Assembly: GCF_008639165.1 (NCBI RefSeq)
Contig: NZ_CP029197.1
Coordinates: forward strand, 6,638,001 to 6,702,000
Length of the DNA stretch: 64,000 nucleotides
Origin: Streptomyces venezuelae ATCC 10712
GTDB taxonomy: Bacteria > Actinomycetota > Actinomycetes > Streptomycetales > Streptomycetaceae
Reading direction: 5' to 3'
Positions 1 through 7,776 of this stretch are shown here, piece by piece (the stretch's first letter is position 1; every line of letters starts with the position of its first letter). A program made the translations under genes and the position numbers. The notes below the pieces were generated by a model that was not told the DNA's origin, ran no database searches, and saw only the letters and a list, made by a program, of their open reading frames with translations.

Positions 1-204
1 AAGATCGACGGCCTCGGCCACTCCACCATCGCCGACCCGGTCACCGCCATCGTCTTCGGCGCGGCGGCCCCGGTCACCGCCTCCTTCGTCAACGGCAAGC
101 AGATCGTCGAGAACGACCGACTGCTCACCGTCGACGAGGACACCATCGCGCGCGACGCGCGCGCGGAGGCCCAGCGCCTGGCCCGCATCGTGGCCCAGGG
201 CTGA
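1..204 (+). CDS. 8-oxoguanine deaminase, C-terminal fragment
   Basis: Only the last 67 codons lie in the window; the start is off the left edge. The reading frame is open from base 1 to the TGA at 202-204. The fragment has the closing part of an amidohydrolase: GHSTIADPVTAIVFGAAAP followed by VNGKQIVENDRL, which is the usual end of the 8-oxoguanine/hydroxyatrazine deaminase-like family (cytosolic, metal-dependent, 8-oxoguanine to uric acid). The catalytic metal ligands are outside the window, so the substrate is inferred. The next gene is a xanthine/uracil-type permease and an allantoin locus lies further on, which fits purine breakdown. Another amidohydrolase of the same family is possible. 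Confidence 0.75.
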   Translation, partial: KIDGLGHSTIADPVTAIVFGAAAPVTASFVNGKQIVENDRLLTVDEDTIARDARAEAQRLARIVAQG

Positions 205-219
205 CCCTCCCCATGGAGT

Positions 220-322
220 CCGACCGAGGGGGACGGCCCTCGGTCGGTCGCCGCGGACCCGAGCGGGGTCCGCGGCAGCCCGACCGGGAGGTGCCGTACG
301 CAGAAGACGTACGGCACCTCCC
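220..322 (+). terminator. Three consecutive perfect hairpins
   Basis: Downstream of the deaminase stop there are three back-to-back inverted repeats: arms 220-230/237-247 (11 bp, 6-nt loop), 250-260/266-276 (11 bp, 5-nt loop) and 286-300/308-322 (15 bp, GGGAGGTGCCGTACG, 7-nt loop). None is followed by a T-run, as is usual for Streptomyces terminators. They lie in the 304-bp gap between the deaminase and the permease. The rest of the gap (323-496) is C-rich and shows no gene; a GGAGG ribosome site is at 497-501. Confidence 0.75.
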
Positions 323-508
323 GGGAAGGTGACATCCGCCCGCACCCCCACCGGGCCCCCGTCCCCGCGTCGCGGACTCTCCCCGCGCGCGCCGCAGCAC
401 CCCCGCACCACCCCGCAACGAGCCGCACCTCCTGCACCTCGCACCGCATCGCACCACCTCCCTGAACCCCGCGTCACCGCCGACGTGTAACCGACCGGAG
501 GAACCGCC

Positions 509-1957
509 GTGGCCGCCAAGCCCCAGGTTCGCAATGCACAAGACGCAGGCTCCGCCCCCGACGACCGCGAGACGCATCCGGTCGACGAGACGCTGCCCCC
601 ACTGAAGATGCTCACCAGCGGCCTCCAGCACGTGGCCGCCATGTACGCGGGCGTCGTCGCCCCGCCCCTGATCGTCGGAGCGGCCGTCGGCCTCTCCGGC
701 ACCGAACTCACCTTCCTGACCGGCGCCAGCCTCTTCACCGCGGGCCTCGCCACCTTCCTGCAGACGCTCGGCGTCTGGAAGATCGGTGCCCGGCTGCCGT
801 TCGTCAACGGCGTCACCTTCGCCGGTGTCGCACCGATGCTCGCCATCGTCGACACCACCGAGAACAAGGCCGACGCGCTGCCCGTGATCTTCGGCGCGAT
901 CATCGTCGCCGGACTCCTCGGCTTCCTCGCCGCCCCCTGGTTCTCCCGGCTCGTGCGGTTCTTCCCGCCGGTCGTCACCGGCACCGTGATCACCCTCATC
1001 GGTGTCTCCCTCCTCCCGGTCGCGTTCGGCTGGGCCCAGGGGCCCAACCCCCAGGCCAAGGACTACGGTTCGACGACCTACCTCTCGCTAGCCGGCATCA
1101 CGCTGGTCGTCGTCCTGCTGCTCCGCCGCTTCACCCGCGGCTTCGTCAAGCAGATCGCGGTGCTCCTCGGCCTCGTCATCGGCACCGTCATCGCCATACC
1201 GTTCGGCGTCACCGACTTCTCCCCGGTGACCGAGGCGGACATCGTCGGCTTCCCGACGCCGTTCCACTTCGGCGGCCCCCAGTTCGCCCTCGCCGCGATC
1301 ATCTCGATGTGCGTGGTCATGCTGGTCTCCATGACCGAGTCGACCGCCGACATGCTGGCGCTCGGCGAGATCGTCGAACGGCCCGCCGACGAGAAGACCA
1401 TCGCCGCCGGACTGCGCGCCGACACCCTCGGCTCCGCGCTCAGCCCGCTCTTCAACGGCTTCATGTGCAGCGCCTTCGCGCAGAACATCGGCCTGGTCGC
1501 CATGACCCGCATCCGCAGCCGCTTCGTCGTCGCCTGCGGCGGCGGCTTCCTGGTCCTGATGGGCCTCTCGCCGGTCGCCGCCTCGCTCATCTCGGTCGTC
1601 CCCCGGCCGGTGCTCGGCGGCGCGGGCGTCGTCCTCTTCGGCTCGGTCGCCGCCAGCGGCATCCAGACCCTCGTCAAGGCCGGTCTGGAGAAGGACAACA
1701 ACGTGCTGATCGTGGCCGTCTCACTGGCCGTCGGCATCATCCCGATCACCAAGCCGGACTTCTACCACGCCTTCCCGGAGACCGCCCAGATCATCCTGGA
1801 CTCCGGCATCTCCACCGGCTGCGTCGCGGCCGTGCTGCTCAACGTGGTCTTCAACCACCTGGGCCGGGGCCGGGACGCCGACGAGGTCACCGCGCCGATG
1901 GAGCCCGGCGAGGAGATCTCCGGCAGCCACTCGGCGAAGGCGGCGCACGTCCACTGA
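509..1957 (+). CDS. NCS2-family uracil/xanthine permease
   Basis: A 482-aa polytopic membrane protein of the nucleobase:cation symporter-2 family, which imports uracil, xanthine or uric acid with protons or sodium. The start is GTG at 509, supported by GGAGG at 497-501. After a roughly 30-residue cytosolic tail it begins LTSGLQHVAAMYAGVVAPPL, the conserved QH-containing first helix of the family. The central SMTESTADMLALGEIV segment is the family signature, with the conserved glutamate near the substrate site. About 12-14 hydrophobic segments follow. Its place beside the 8-oxoguanine deaminase and a racemase-like gene suggests a purine substrate such as xanthine or urate; uracil cannot be excluded by sequence. 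Confidence 0.9.
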   Translation: MAAKPQVRNAQDAGSAPDDRETHPVDETLPPLKMLTSGLQHVAAMYAGVVAPPLIVGAAVGLSGTELTFLTGASLFTAGLATFLQTLGVWKIGARLPFVNGVTFAGVAPMLAIVDTTENKADALPVIFGAIIVAGLLGFLAAPWFSRLVRFFPPVVTGTVITLIGVSLLPVAFGWAQGPNPQAKDYGSTTYLSLAGITLVVVLLLRRFTRGFVKQIAVLLGLVIGTVIAIPFGVTDFSPVTEADIVGFPTPFHFGGPQFALAAIISMCVVMLVSMTESTADMLALGEIVERPADEKTIAAGLRADTLGSALSPLFNGFMCSAFAQNIGLVAMTRIRSRFVVACGGGFLVLMGLSPVAASLISVVPRPVLGGAGVVLFGSVAASGIQTLVKAGLEKDNNVLIVAVSLAVGIIPITKPDFYHAFPETAQIILDSGISTGCVAAVLLNVVFNHLGRGRDADEVTAPMEPGEEISGSHSAKAAHVH

Positions 1958-2019
1958 ACCGGCCGCCCGACACCCCGCCACCTGCCCCGGCCCCCGCGCA
2001 CCCCGCGGGGCCCGGGGCG

Positions 2020-2663
2020 GTGGTGCTGCTCAACCCCAACACCTCCGCCGCCACCACCCGGATGATGACCGCCCTCGCCCGGCGGGCCCTGGGCGACGCC
2101 TTCCCAGTCCGCGGCGTGACCGCGTCCCGCGGCCCCGGCATGCTCACCGACCGGCCGCCCTGCGCGCCGCCGCCCCCGAAGTGCTCGCCGCCGGCCTGCG
2201 CGCCACGGCCAGCGGCTGCGCGGCACTGCTCGTCGGCGCCTTCGGCGACCCGGGCCTGACGGAGCTGCGCGCGGCGACCGGCGTGCCCGTCGTGGGCCTG
2301 GGCGAAGCGGCCCTCAGGGAAGCGGCCGCCGGCGGCACCCCCTTCGGCATCGCCACCACGACGCCGCTCCTCGCCGGGTCGATCGCCGCGCAGGTCACCG
2401 CGCTCGGCCTGGCCCACCGGTACACGGGCCTCCGCCTCACCACAGACGCCCCCGAGCGGCTCTCCGCCGACCCGGACTCCCTCCTCGACCAGCTGGAGCG
2501 GGCGGTCCGCGCCTGCGCGGTACGGGACGGGGCCCGGGCGGTCGTCATCGGCGGCGGCCCGCTCGGCGAGGCGGCCGAGGCGCTGCGCGCCCGCTGCGCG
2601 GTCCGGATCGTGGCCCCGGTCCCGGCGGCCTGCCGGGAGATCGTCCGCCGCCTCTCCGGGTGA
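2020..2663 (+). pseudogene. Asp/Glu (hydantoin) racemase-like gene with a -1 frameshift
   Basis: The N-terminal half is in one frame, starting near GTG 2020 (VVLLNPNTSAATTRMM, then GMLTD). The rest, from ALRAAAPEVLAAGLRATASG to the stop at 2661-2663, is in another frame. Alignment of the two halves implies loss of a single base near 2148-2155, just after GMLTD. The family has two cysteines as catalytic residues in active members; SGCAALLVGAFGDPG is visible here. The start is uncertain: no good ribosome site is seen, and translation may be coupled to the permease, whose stop is at 1955-1957. It is either a recent pseudogene or a sequencing error. Active members racemise hydantoins or amino acids and often accompany NCS2 or NCS1 permeases. 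Confidence 0.7.
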
Positions 2664-2691
2664 GGGCCGCGCTCCCGGCCCAGGCGCCGGC

Positions 2692-3273
2692 TCACCGCTC
2701 CACCGCGATCCGGCGGCGGCACTCCTGGGCCAGCGGCGGGTAGGCGGCGGCGATCGCCTCGTACAGCCGCCGTCGCAGCAGCCGCTCGGCCTCGCCCCGC
2801 CCGGTCTCCCCGTACAGGCCGTCGAGCAGCGCCTCGTACCGCGAGAGGGCGTGCCGCAGATAGCCGACCTGCCACCGCACGAGCGCTCCGGCGACGGGCG
2901 GGCCGTCCCCTGCGCCGTGCGCGCCCAGGAGCTTGCGGTGCCGCACCGCCCGCCGCTCCAGCTCGGGTCCGGGGAGCCGGGGCACCTCGATCGGTTCCGC
3001 GCGGATCGCGGCCAGGACGGCGGCCCTGCGCCGCCCGGCGTACGCCACGGCGGCCGCGGAACGGGCGGGGGAGGCCGAGGTGTCGGCGAACTCGGGTGTC
3101 CGCTCCACCGTTTCGACCCGGGCCAGGAGGTAGAGCCGCAGCGGCGTGAGCGACCAGCGGCGCGGGTCGCGGCCCTGGACGTCGGGCGTGCCGAGCAGGT
3201 CCCGCACCATCGTGTCGGTCCAGCCCCGGCGGCGTACCCCCGCGTGGGTCACATAGGTCGTACGGTCCGTCAT
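2692..3273 (-). CDS. Conserved hypothetical protein
   Basis: A 193-aa soluble, arginine-rich protein with no signal peptide or membrane segment. I chose ATG at 3273 (MTDRTTYVTHAG) because GGGGGA lies 3-8 bases before it; the frame stays open further upstream but without a comparable site. The segment RRGWTDTMVRDLLGTPDVQG resembles a short DNA-binding or RNA-binding helical motif, and the C-terminal half is helical (ALSRYEALLDGLYGE). It converges on the racemase-like gene with a 28-bp gap. I do not recognise a named family. Confidence 0.6.
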   Translation of the reverse strand: MTDRTTYVTHAGVRRRGWTDTMVRDLLGTPDVQGRDPRRWSLTPLRLYLLARVETVERTPEFADTSASPARSAAAVAYAGRRRAAVLAAIRAEPIEVPRLPGPELERRAVRHRKLLGAHGAGDGPPVAGALVRWQVGYLRHALSRYEALLDGLYGETGRGEAERLLRRRLYEAIAAAYPPLAQECRRRIAVER

Positions 3274-3404
3274 GGTTCCCCCAGATTTGACTACGGAGCG
3301 TGATGTTCTCAGTGAAGCGCACCCCACTGACAACGACCCCTTGTCGAGGTCGGCCCGACTGTGCGATATAGGTCTGGACCTTTCCGACGGACGGAGGCCC
3401 GGCC

Positions 3405-4406
3405 GTGCAACGCCCGCTCCCCACAGCCCAGTTGAATTCACGCCCGCTCGCCCGAATTGCGCCGGCCGCGCTGCAGCTGGCCCTCGTGCTCGCCCTCGCC
3501 GGCTGCTCCTCCGCCGCCGTGCCCGAGGCCAAGGACACCCGCGCCCCTACGGTCCCCTCCGGCGTCACCGCAACCGCCGGCAGCTCCGGCACGGTCCACG
3601 TGATGTGGAGCGCCGCCACCGACGACCGGGCCGTCACCGGCTACGCGGTCTACAGCGAGGGCCGCAAGATCAAGGACCTCCCCGCCACCACCCTCATGAC
3701 CGACGTCGTCGGACTCGCCCCCGCCACCCGCCACCGCTTCACCGTCCGCGCCCGCGACGCCGCCGGCAACGTCTCCGCCCCCAGCGCCACCGTCACCGCG
3801 ACCACCCTCCGCGCCACGGCCGAGGACCGCACACCCCCCAGCACGCCCTCCGCCCTCCGCGCCACCCCCGACGGCAGCCGCGCCGTCACACTCCGCTGGT
3901 CCGCCGCGGAGGACGACACCCGGGTCACCGCCTACGACGTCTACCAGGCCGACACCCGCATCCACACCGTCCCCGGCACCGCCACCACCGCCCACGTCAC
4001 CGGACTGCGCCCCGGCACGGCCTACGCCTTCACCGTCCGCGCCCGCGACGCCGCCGAGAACTCCTCCCCGGACAGCGCCCCCGCCGACCTCACCACCGTC
4101 CCGTCCCCGGGCGCGCCCCCGAACACCGCCCCCACCCGGCTCGCCGTGACGTCGGCCAAGGGCGAGATCACCGTCACCTGGACCCCACCGGACACCGGCG
4201 CCCCGGTGACCCACCACGAACTCCACCTCAACGGCCGCTTCGCCACCACCATCATCTGGGGCACCACCCCACCGCCCGGCCGCGCCACCTACACCTTCCC
4301 GGTCCAGGACCCCCCGGGCACCCGCTACACCGTCACCCTCCGCGCCCAACTCCCCGACGGCACCTGGGGCGACTTCTCGGCCCCCCGAACGGTGGAGGTC
4401 CACTGA
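3405..4406 (+). CDS. Lipoprotein with three fibronectin type III domains
   Basis: A 333-aa predicted surface lipoprotein. It starts at GTG 3405 with GGAGG at about 3392. An arginine-containing N region and hydrophobic stretch end in the lipobox LAGC, with the lipidated cysteine at residue 34. Three FnIII repeats follow at about residues 45-137, 142-235 and 238-333. The first two share the framework TPSGV/TPSAL, TGYAVY or TAYDVY, GLAPAT or GLRPGT and FTVRARDAAGN. The third is more diverged (THHELHLNG). No enzymatic domain is attached, which is unusual because such repeats normally link carbohydrate-active domains in secreted enzymes. A role in adhesion or glycan binding is possible but inferred. 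Confidence 0.85.
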   Translation: MQRPLPTAQLNSRPLARIAPAALQLALVLALAGCSSAAVPEAKDTRAPTVPSGVTATAGSSGTVHVMWSAATDDRAVTGYAVYSEGRKIKDLPATTLMTDVVGLAPATRHRFTVRARDAAGNVSAPSATVTATTLRATAEDRTPPSTPSALRATPDGSRAVTLRWSAAEDDTRVTAYDVYQADTRIHTVPGTATTAHVTGLRPGTAYAFTVRARDAAENSSPDSAPADLTTVPSPGAPPNTAPTRLAVTSAKGEITVTWTPPDTGAPVTHHELHLNGRFATTIIWGTTPPPGRATYTFPVQDPPGTRYTVTLRAQLPDGTWGDFSAPRTVEVH

Positions 4407-4415
4407 GACCGGTCG

Positions 4416-4464
4416 CCCCGAAACCCGCTCCCTCCGGCTGTGCCCCGAAACCCGCTCCCTCCGG
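4416..4464. repeat. 22-bp direct repeat, two copies
   Basis: Two identical 22-bp copies at 4416-4437 and 4443-4464, with a 27-bp period, lie just after the stop of the FnIII lipoprotein gene. Each reads CCCCGAAACCCGCTCCCTCC followed by GG. No transposon ends are seen. It looks like a local tandem duplication. Confidence 0.85.
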
Positions 4465-4513
4465 ATGCGGAGTCGTACGCCTGATCCGGCACGGCAGAAC
4501 TACCCTGGGAAGC

Positions 4514-6304
4514 GTGGCCGAGACCGTTCTCACCAACACCGGGCTCGACAGCTTCCTCGACGGAGCACCCGAGCGCCGCGACCCCGTTTTCGTCCGTGCC
4601 GCCGAGGCGGTGCTCGGGCTGCTGGCCCTTCGTGGGGCCGACCGGGGGACGGGGGTGCCCGAGCCGACGCCCCCGCTCGTGCGGCAGTTGCTCGTCGAGG
4701 ACCTGCCGACCTTCGTGTACGCCCCGCCCGGCACGCTCCACGCCTATCCCGCCGTGGTGGGGGCGCTCGCCGCGCGGTTCGACGGGACGCTGCACCAGGA
4801 GGTCGCCCAGGCGGTGAAGGACGCCGCCGACGACTTCGAGCGGGCCATGACCGACCCAGGGAACCTCACCTGGCACCGGTGGTACGCCTCGCTCCTGAGG
4901 ACCTGCGGGGCCGACCTCACCGACCCCGAGGACGTACGGCGCAGGCTCGCCGCCCTCGACGGCGCCCCGCTGCCCGACGGCGTGCACCGGGCCGACCTGA
5001 TGGGCCGTACGGCCCTCGCCGACGTCCTGCTCGCCGAGGCGCTCACGCGCGCGTACGTACGGGACGCCGAGGAACCGCCCCCCGCCGGGCCGCTGCTCAC
5101 CGACCACGCCGTGGCCACCGGCATCGGACAGGTGGCCGCCGCGCTCCAGGACCGCTGGACGGCCGCCGGGCTCGCCGAACAGCTCGCCGGGCCGTACGCC
5201 CGCTTCGCCCCCGGGCCCGACGCCTTCCCCCATCTGGTCCTGGCCGACGCCCTGCTCGACGAGCACCTCGACCACTACGGCGACACCGCCGCCCCCGTGC
5301 CCCCGCCGCCCGCGATCGAGGCCGGGCCCCACGAGGCCGACGCGGACGCCCTGATCACGGCCGTCGAGGAGCTGTCCGAGGAGGAGTTCGAGCCGTACGG
5401 CGGCGAGGCCCCGCACCTGCTGTACGTGGCCTACCGGCGCGGCTGCTCGGCCGACTCGGTCGCCCGCAAGGCCGCCGAGTACGAGGACTGGTCCGTCGAC
5501 CCGGCCCTTGAGGACCTGCCCGTGCCGGTACCCGCAGAGGCCTCCGGCCCGTACACGGTCCCGCCCGTCCCGGAGCTCGTGCGGCTCCTCGGCGGGACGG
5601 AGCTGACCGAGGCCGACCGCGCCCGGCTCGAAGGGCCGGCCCGGGACCTCGCCACCGTCCTCGACCGGCTCGCCGCGACCGGCCTGGTCTTCCGCGCCGG
5701 TGACGCCTTCGGGCTCACCCCGCGTGGCGCGGGCGTCGTGCGCTATCTGCTCCGGGTGCGCGAGGTCGCCGCGCCCGACGCGGCCGAGGTCAGGGCCTGG
5801 GCGGCGACTGATCTGGTGGCCGCCGCCGGAGGCTGGCCGGGCTGCGTCGCCGCGGGCGTGCTCGCCGACTGGCTCCACGCGCGCGGGGACACCGCCGAGG
5901 CCTGGTCCGAACTGCTCGCCGCGCTGGGTACGGTCCACGCCGGCACCGCCGACGCGGCCGCCGTCCGTGGGCTCTTCACCGTCCTCGACACCTCCACCGC
6001 CCCGCCCGACGCCCTCCGTGGCGCCCTCCGCGACCCGGTGATCGGCGCGTACGCCCATCAGGCGCTCCGCGCGCGGGGCGAGGCCTCCGACCTGATCCAG
6101 GTACGGATCTCGGCGCGCGCCCTGTTCGTCCTCGACGCGCTGCCCGCCAAGAAGGGGCCGCTGGAGTCCCGCCGGGGCGCCTTCGACGAGGCTGCGGCCG
6201 CCTGGCCGGGCGGTTCCGCCGCCCTGGTCCGGGCGATGGCCGCGGCCGACCGGCACGAGACGGAGCGGGTCCTCGGCCCGCTCGGCCTCGCCTCGGCGGG
6301 CTAG
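4514..6304 (+). CDS. Hypothetical 596-aa protein with a winged-helix-like segment
   Basis: The frame is open far upstream of the real gene. I chose GTG 4514 (VAETVLTNTGLDSF) because GGGAAG lies just before it and coding-like codon use begins there. The protein is acidic, soluble and without signal peptide or membrane segments. An N-terminal helical half has short conserved-looking blocks (HAYPAVVGALAARFDG, NLTWHRWYASLLR). Near residues 385-420 the stretch LDRLAATGLVFRAGDAFGLT then PRGAGVVRYLL looks like a winged-helix wing and recognition unit. The C-terminal 200 residues are alanine-rich helices. I do not recognise a family. It stands alone between the lipoprotein and the convergent SGNH hydrolase. 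Confidence 0.75.
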   Translation: MAETVLTNTGLDSFLDGAPERRDPVFVRAAEAVLGLLALRGADRGTGVPEPTPPLVRQLLVEDLPTFVYAPPGTLHAYPAVVGALAARFDGTLHQEVAQAVKDAADDFERAMTDPGNLTWHRWYASLLRTCGADLTDPEDVRRRLAALDGAPLPDGVHRADLMGRTALADVLLAEALTRAYVRDAEEPPPAGPLLTDHAVATGIGQVAAALQDRWTAAGLAEQLAGPYARFAPGPDAFPHLVLADALLDEHLDHYGDTAAPVPPPPAIEAGPHEADADALITAVEELSEEEFEPYGGEAPHLLYVAYRRGCSADSVARKAAEYEDWSVDPALEDLPVPVPAEASGPYTVPPVPELVRLLGGTELTEADRARLEGPARDLATVLDRLAATGLVFRAGDAFGLTPRGAGVVRYLLRVREVAAPDAAEVRAWAATDLVAAAGGWPGCVAAGVLADWLHARGDTAEAWSELLAALGTVHAGTADAAAVRGLFTVLDTSTAPPDALRGALRDPVIGAYAHQALRARGEASDLIQVRISARALFVLDALPAKKGPLESRRGAFDEAAAAWPGGSAALVRAMAAADRHETERVLGPLGLASAG

Positions 6305-6373
6305 CCGTCACGCGCGCCCGCCGGTCGTCGGCGCGGTGGCCGTCACGTGCGCCTCTCGGTCGTCGGCGCGGTG
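6304..6373. repeat. 35-bp tandem repeat, two copies
   Basis: Copies at 6304-6338 and 6339-6373 differ at about four positions. The first begins with the last base of the TAG stop of the upstream gene, and a fragment of a third copy follows. The array fills most of the gap between two convergent genes. It may have arisen by slippage; I see no hairpin strong enough to call it a terminator. Confidence 0.8.
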
Positions 6374-6395
6374 GACGTCAGCGGCCGTACCCGCC

Positions 6396-7541
6396 TCAGC
6401 CCGCCGTGAGGTACATCCCCGACGGCCCCGCGCCCGCCGTGTTCCGGCAGCTCTGGTGACCCGTCGGGCGGGCGTGGACCAGGGCGAGGCAGCGGCCGAG
6501 GGCCTGCTGGCCGTAGGCGTTGGGGTGCATGGACTCCTGGACGAGGCCCTGGGTGCTCTGACTGTCGATCCAGCGCGCCCACTCGCTCGTCGTCCCCGAC
6601 GCCGGCGCGGTCGACGTCACCTGACGGCTCGCCTTCGCGCACACCTCGCGGCCCTGGAGCGCGTCCCGCAGGTCCATGAACTGCACGCCCTTGGCCGTGG
6701 CGACCGCCTTCAGCCGGTCGGCGAGCTGCGGGACGAGGGAGTCGCGGGCCCAGTCGGAGTCGGCGTTCCAGAAGGGGCAGCCGCCGGTGTTCGTACGGGA
6801 CCAGCCGCTCTCGCCGTACCGGTTGTCGGCGGCGCGGGGGATGGGGGAGGGGTACGACTGGAGGACGATCCGGTAGTCGGACGAGGCGTATCCGGCGCCG
6901 GTCATGACGGCCCGGATCTCGTCCACCGAGCGGCCGACGTCCGCCATGACGCCGTCGATCCGCGCGTCCACCTCGGCCTGCTGGTCGTCGTGGCAGTACG
7001 AGTACCAGACGATGTAGTCGGTCGCGCAGGTGGTGATGATGTCGGCGAAACCGAGGTCGTTGCCGCCGATGGAGAGCGCGATCAGCTCCACGTCGTGCGA
7101 GGCGGCGACCGCCGCCAGCTGGTCGGCCTGCGGGGCCTCGCCCTTGTAGGCCTGGCCGCCCCGGGAGGCCCGGAACACGTTCTTCGTCGTGGCGCCCGAA
7201 CAGGCCAGGTTGACGAGCGAACTCGCGATCGGACCCGCGCTCCGCACCTCCGCGGTGTCTGAACGGTGGCAGCCGCCGGCGGTCCCGCCGTACACCCGGG
7301 ACGGGTCGTAGGCGCTGCCCGTCCAGGCCCGGTCGGTGCCGTTGCGGCTCCCGGAGTTGGTGAGGCTGTTGCCGAACCAGCGGCCGGCCTCGCCGGAGAT
7401 GTAGCTGTCGCCCATGGCGACGACGGCGGTGGGCCCGGCGCCGGGCGCGGCCGTGGCGGCCGGGGCGGCGAAGGAGGCGAGCCCGGCGGCGGTACACAGT
7501 GCCAGGAGTGCGCGCAGCGCACGGTGGGGGGTCGAAGGCAT
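6396..7541 (-). CDS. Secreted SGNH/GDSL-family hydrolase (lipase/esterase-like)
   Basis: A 381-aa exported esterase or lipase of the SGNH superfamily. ATG at 7541 follows an AGGAG site. A signal peptide of about 31-33 residues (arginine, then leucine/alanine-rich, then ATAA) precedes the mature chain. Catalytic blocks are visible: block I AMGDSYISGE with Ser46, block III IGGNDLGF, and block V MHPNAYGQQAL with the catalytic histidine. The Asp of the triad is not needed in every member but the MHP context fits. Even cysteines (CHRSD, NLACSG, TTCATD, YCHDD, GGCPF) suggest disulfides. The family includes the Streptomyces lipase and phospholipase A1; the exact substrate is not inferable. Confidence 0.88.
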   Translation of the reverse strand: MPSTPHRALRALLALCTAAGLASFAAPAATAAPGAGPTAVVAMGDSYISGEAGRWFGNSLTNSGSRNGTDRAWTGSAYDPSRVYGGTAGGCHRSDTAEVRSAGPIASSLVNLACSGATTKNVFRASRGGQAYKGEAPQADQLAAVAASHDVELIALSIGGNDLGFADIITTCATDYIVWYSYCHDDQQAEVDARIDGVMADVGRSVDEIRAVMTGAGYASSDYRIVLQSYPSPIPRAADNRYGESGWSRTNTGGCPFWNADSDWARDSLVPQLADRLKAVATAKGVQFMDLRDALQGREVCAKASRQVTSTAPASGTTSEWARWIDSQSTQGLVQESMHPNAYGQQALGRCLALVHARPTGHQSCRNTAGAGPSGMYLTAG

Positions 7542-7688
7542 GGCTGTGCTCCTGCGGTACGCAGTGACGTGGGGGACAGCCGCCGGCCGGTGGCACGGCG
7601 GAATCTGTCACCTCCCGGCTTGTTACCGCTAGGTAGCTGCATATCTCGGTTCCGTCACGTCCCCTGTGAGCCCACAGGCACGCGAAAC

Positions 7689-7728
7689 GGCTCCGCCCCG
7701 ACACGCGCGCGCGTGCCGGGGCGGAGCC
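7689..7728 (-). terminator. Hairpin downstream of malate synthase
   Basis: Arms GGCTCCGCCCCG (7689-7700) and CGGGGCGGAGCC (7717-7728) form a perfect 12-bp stem around an alternating GC core. It lies about 50 bp past the malate synthase stop (minus strand) and also upstream of the SGNH hydrolase gene, so it probably ends malate synthase transcription. Confidence 0.75.
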
Positions 7729-7776
7729 CTGTTCAGAAGGTGTGCGGCCGCTGTGCGGTCGGCCGACGGGCGGTCG

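Noticed and set aside
3272..4513. Long upstream extension of the 596-aa protein's frame
   Set aside because: It overlaps the FnIII lipoprotein in another frame and lacks sensible sequence before GTG 4514.
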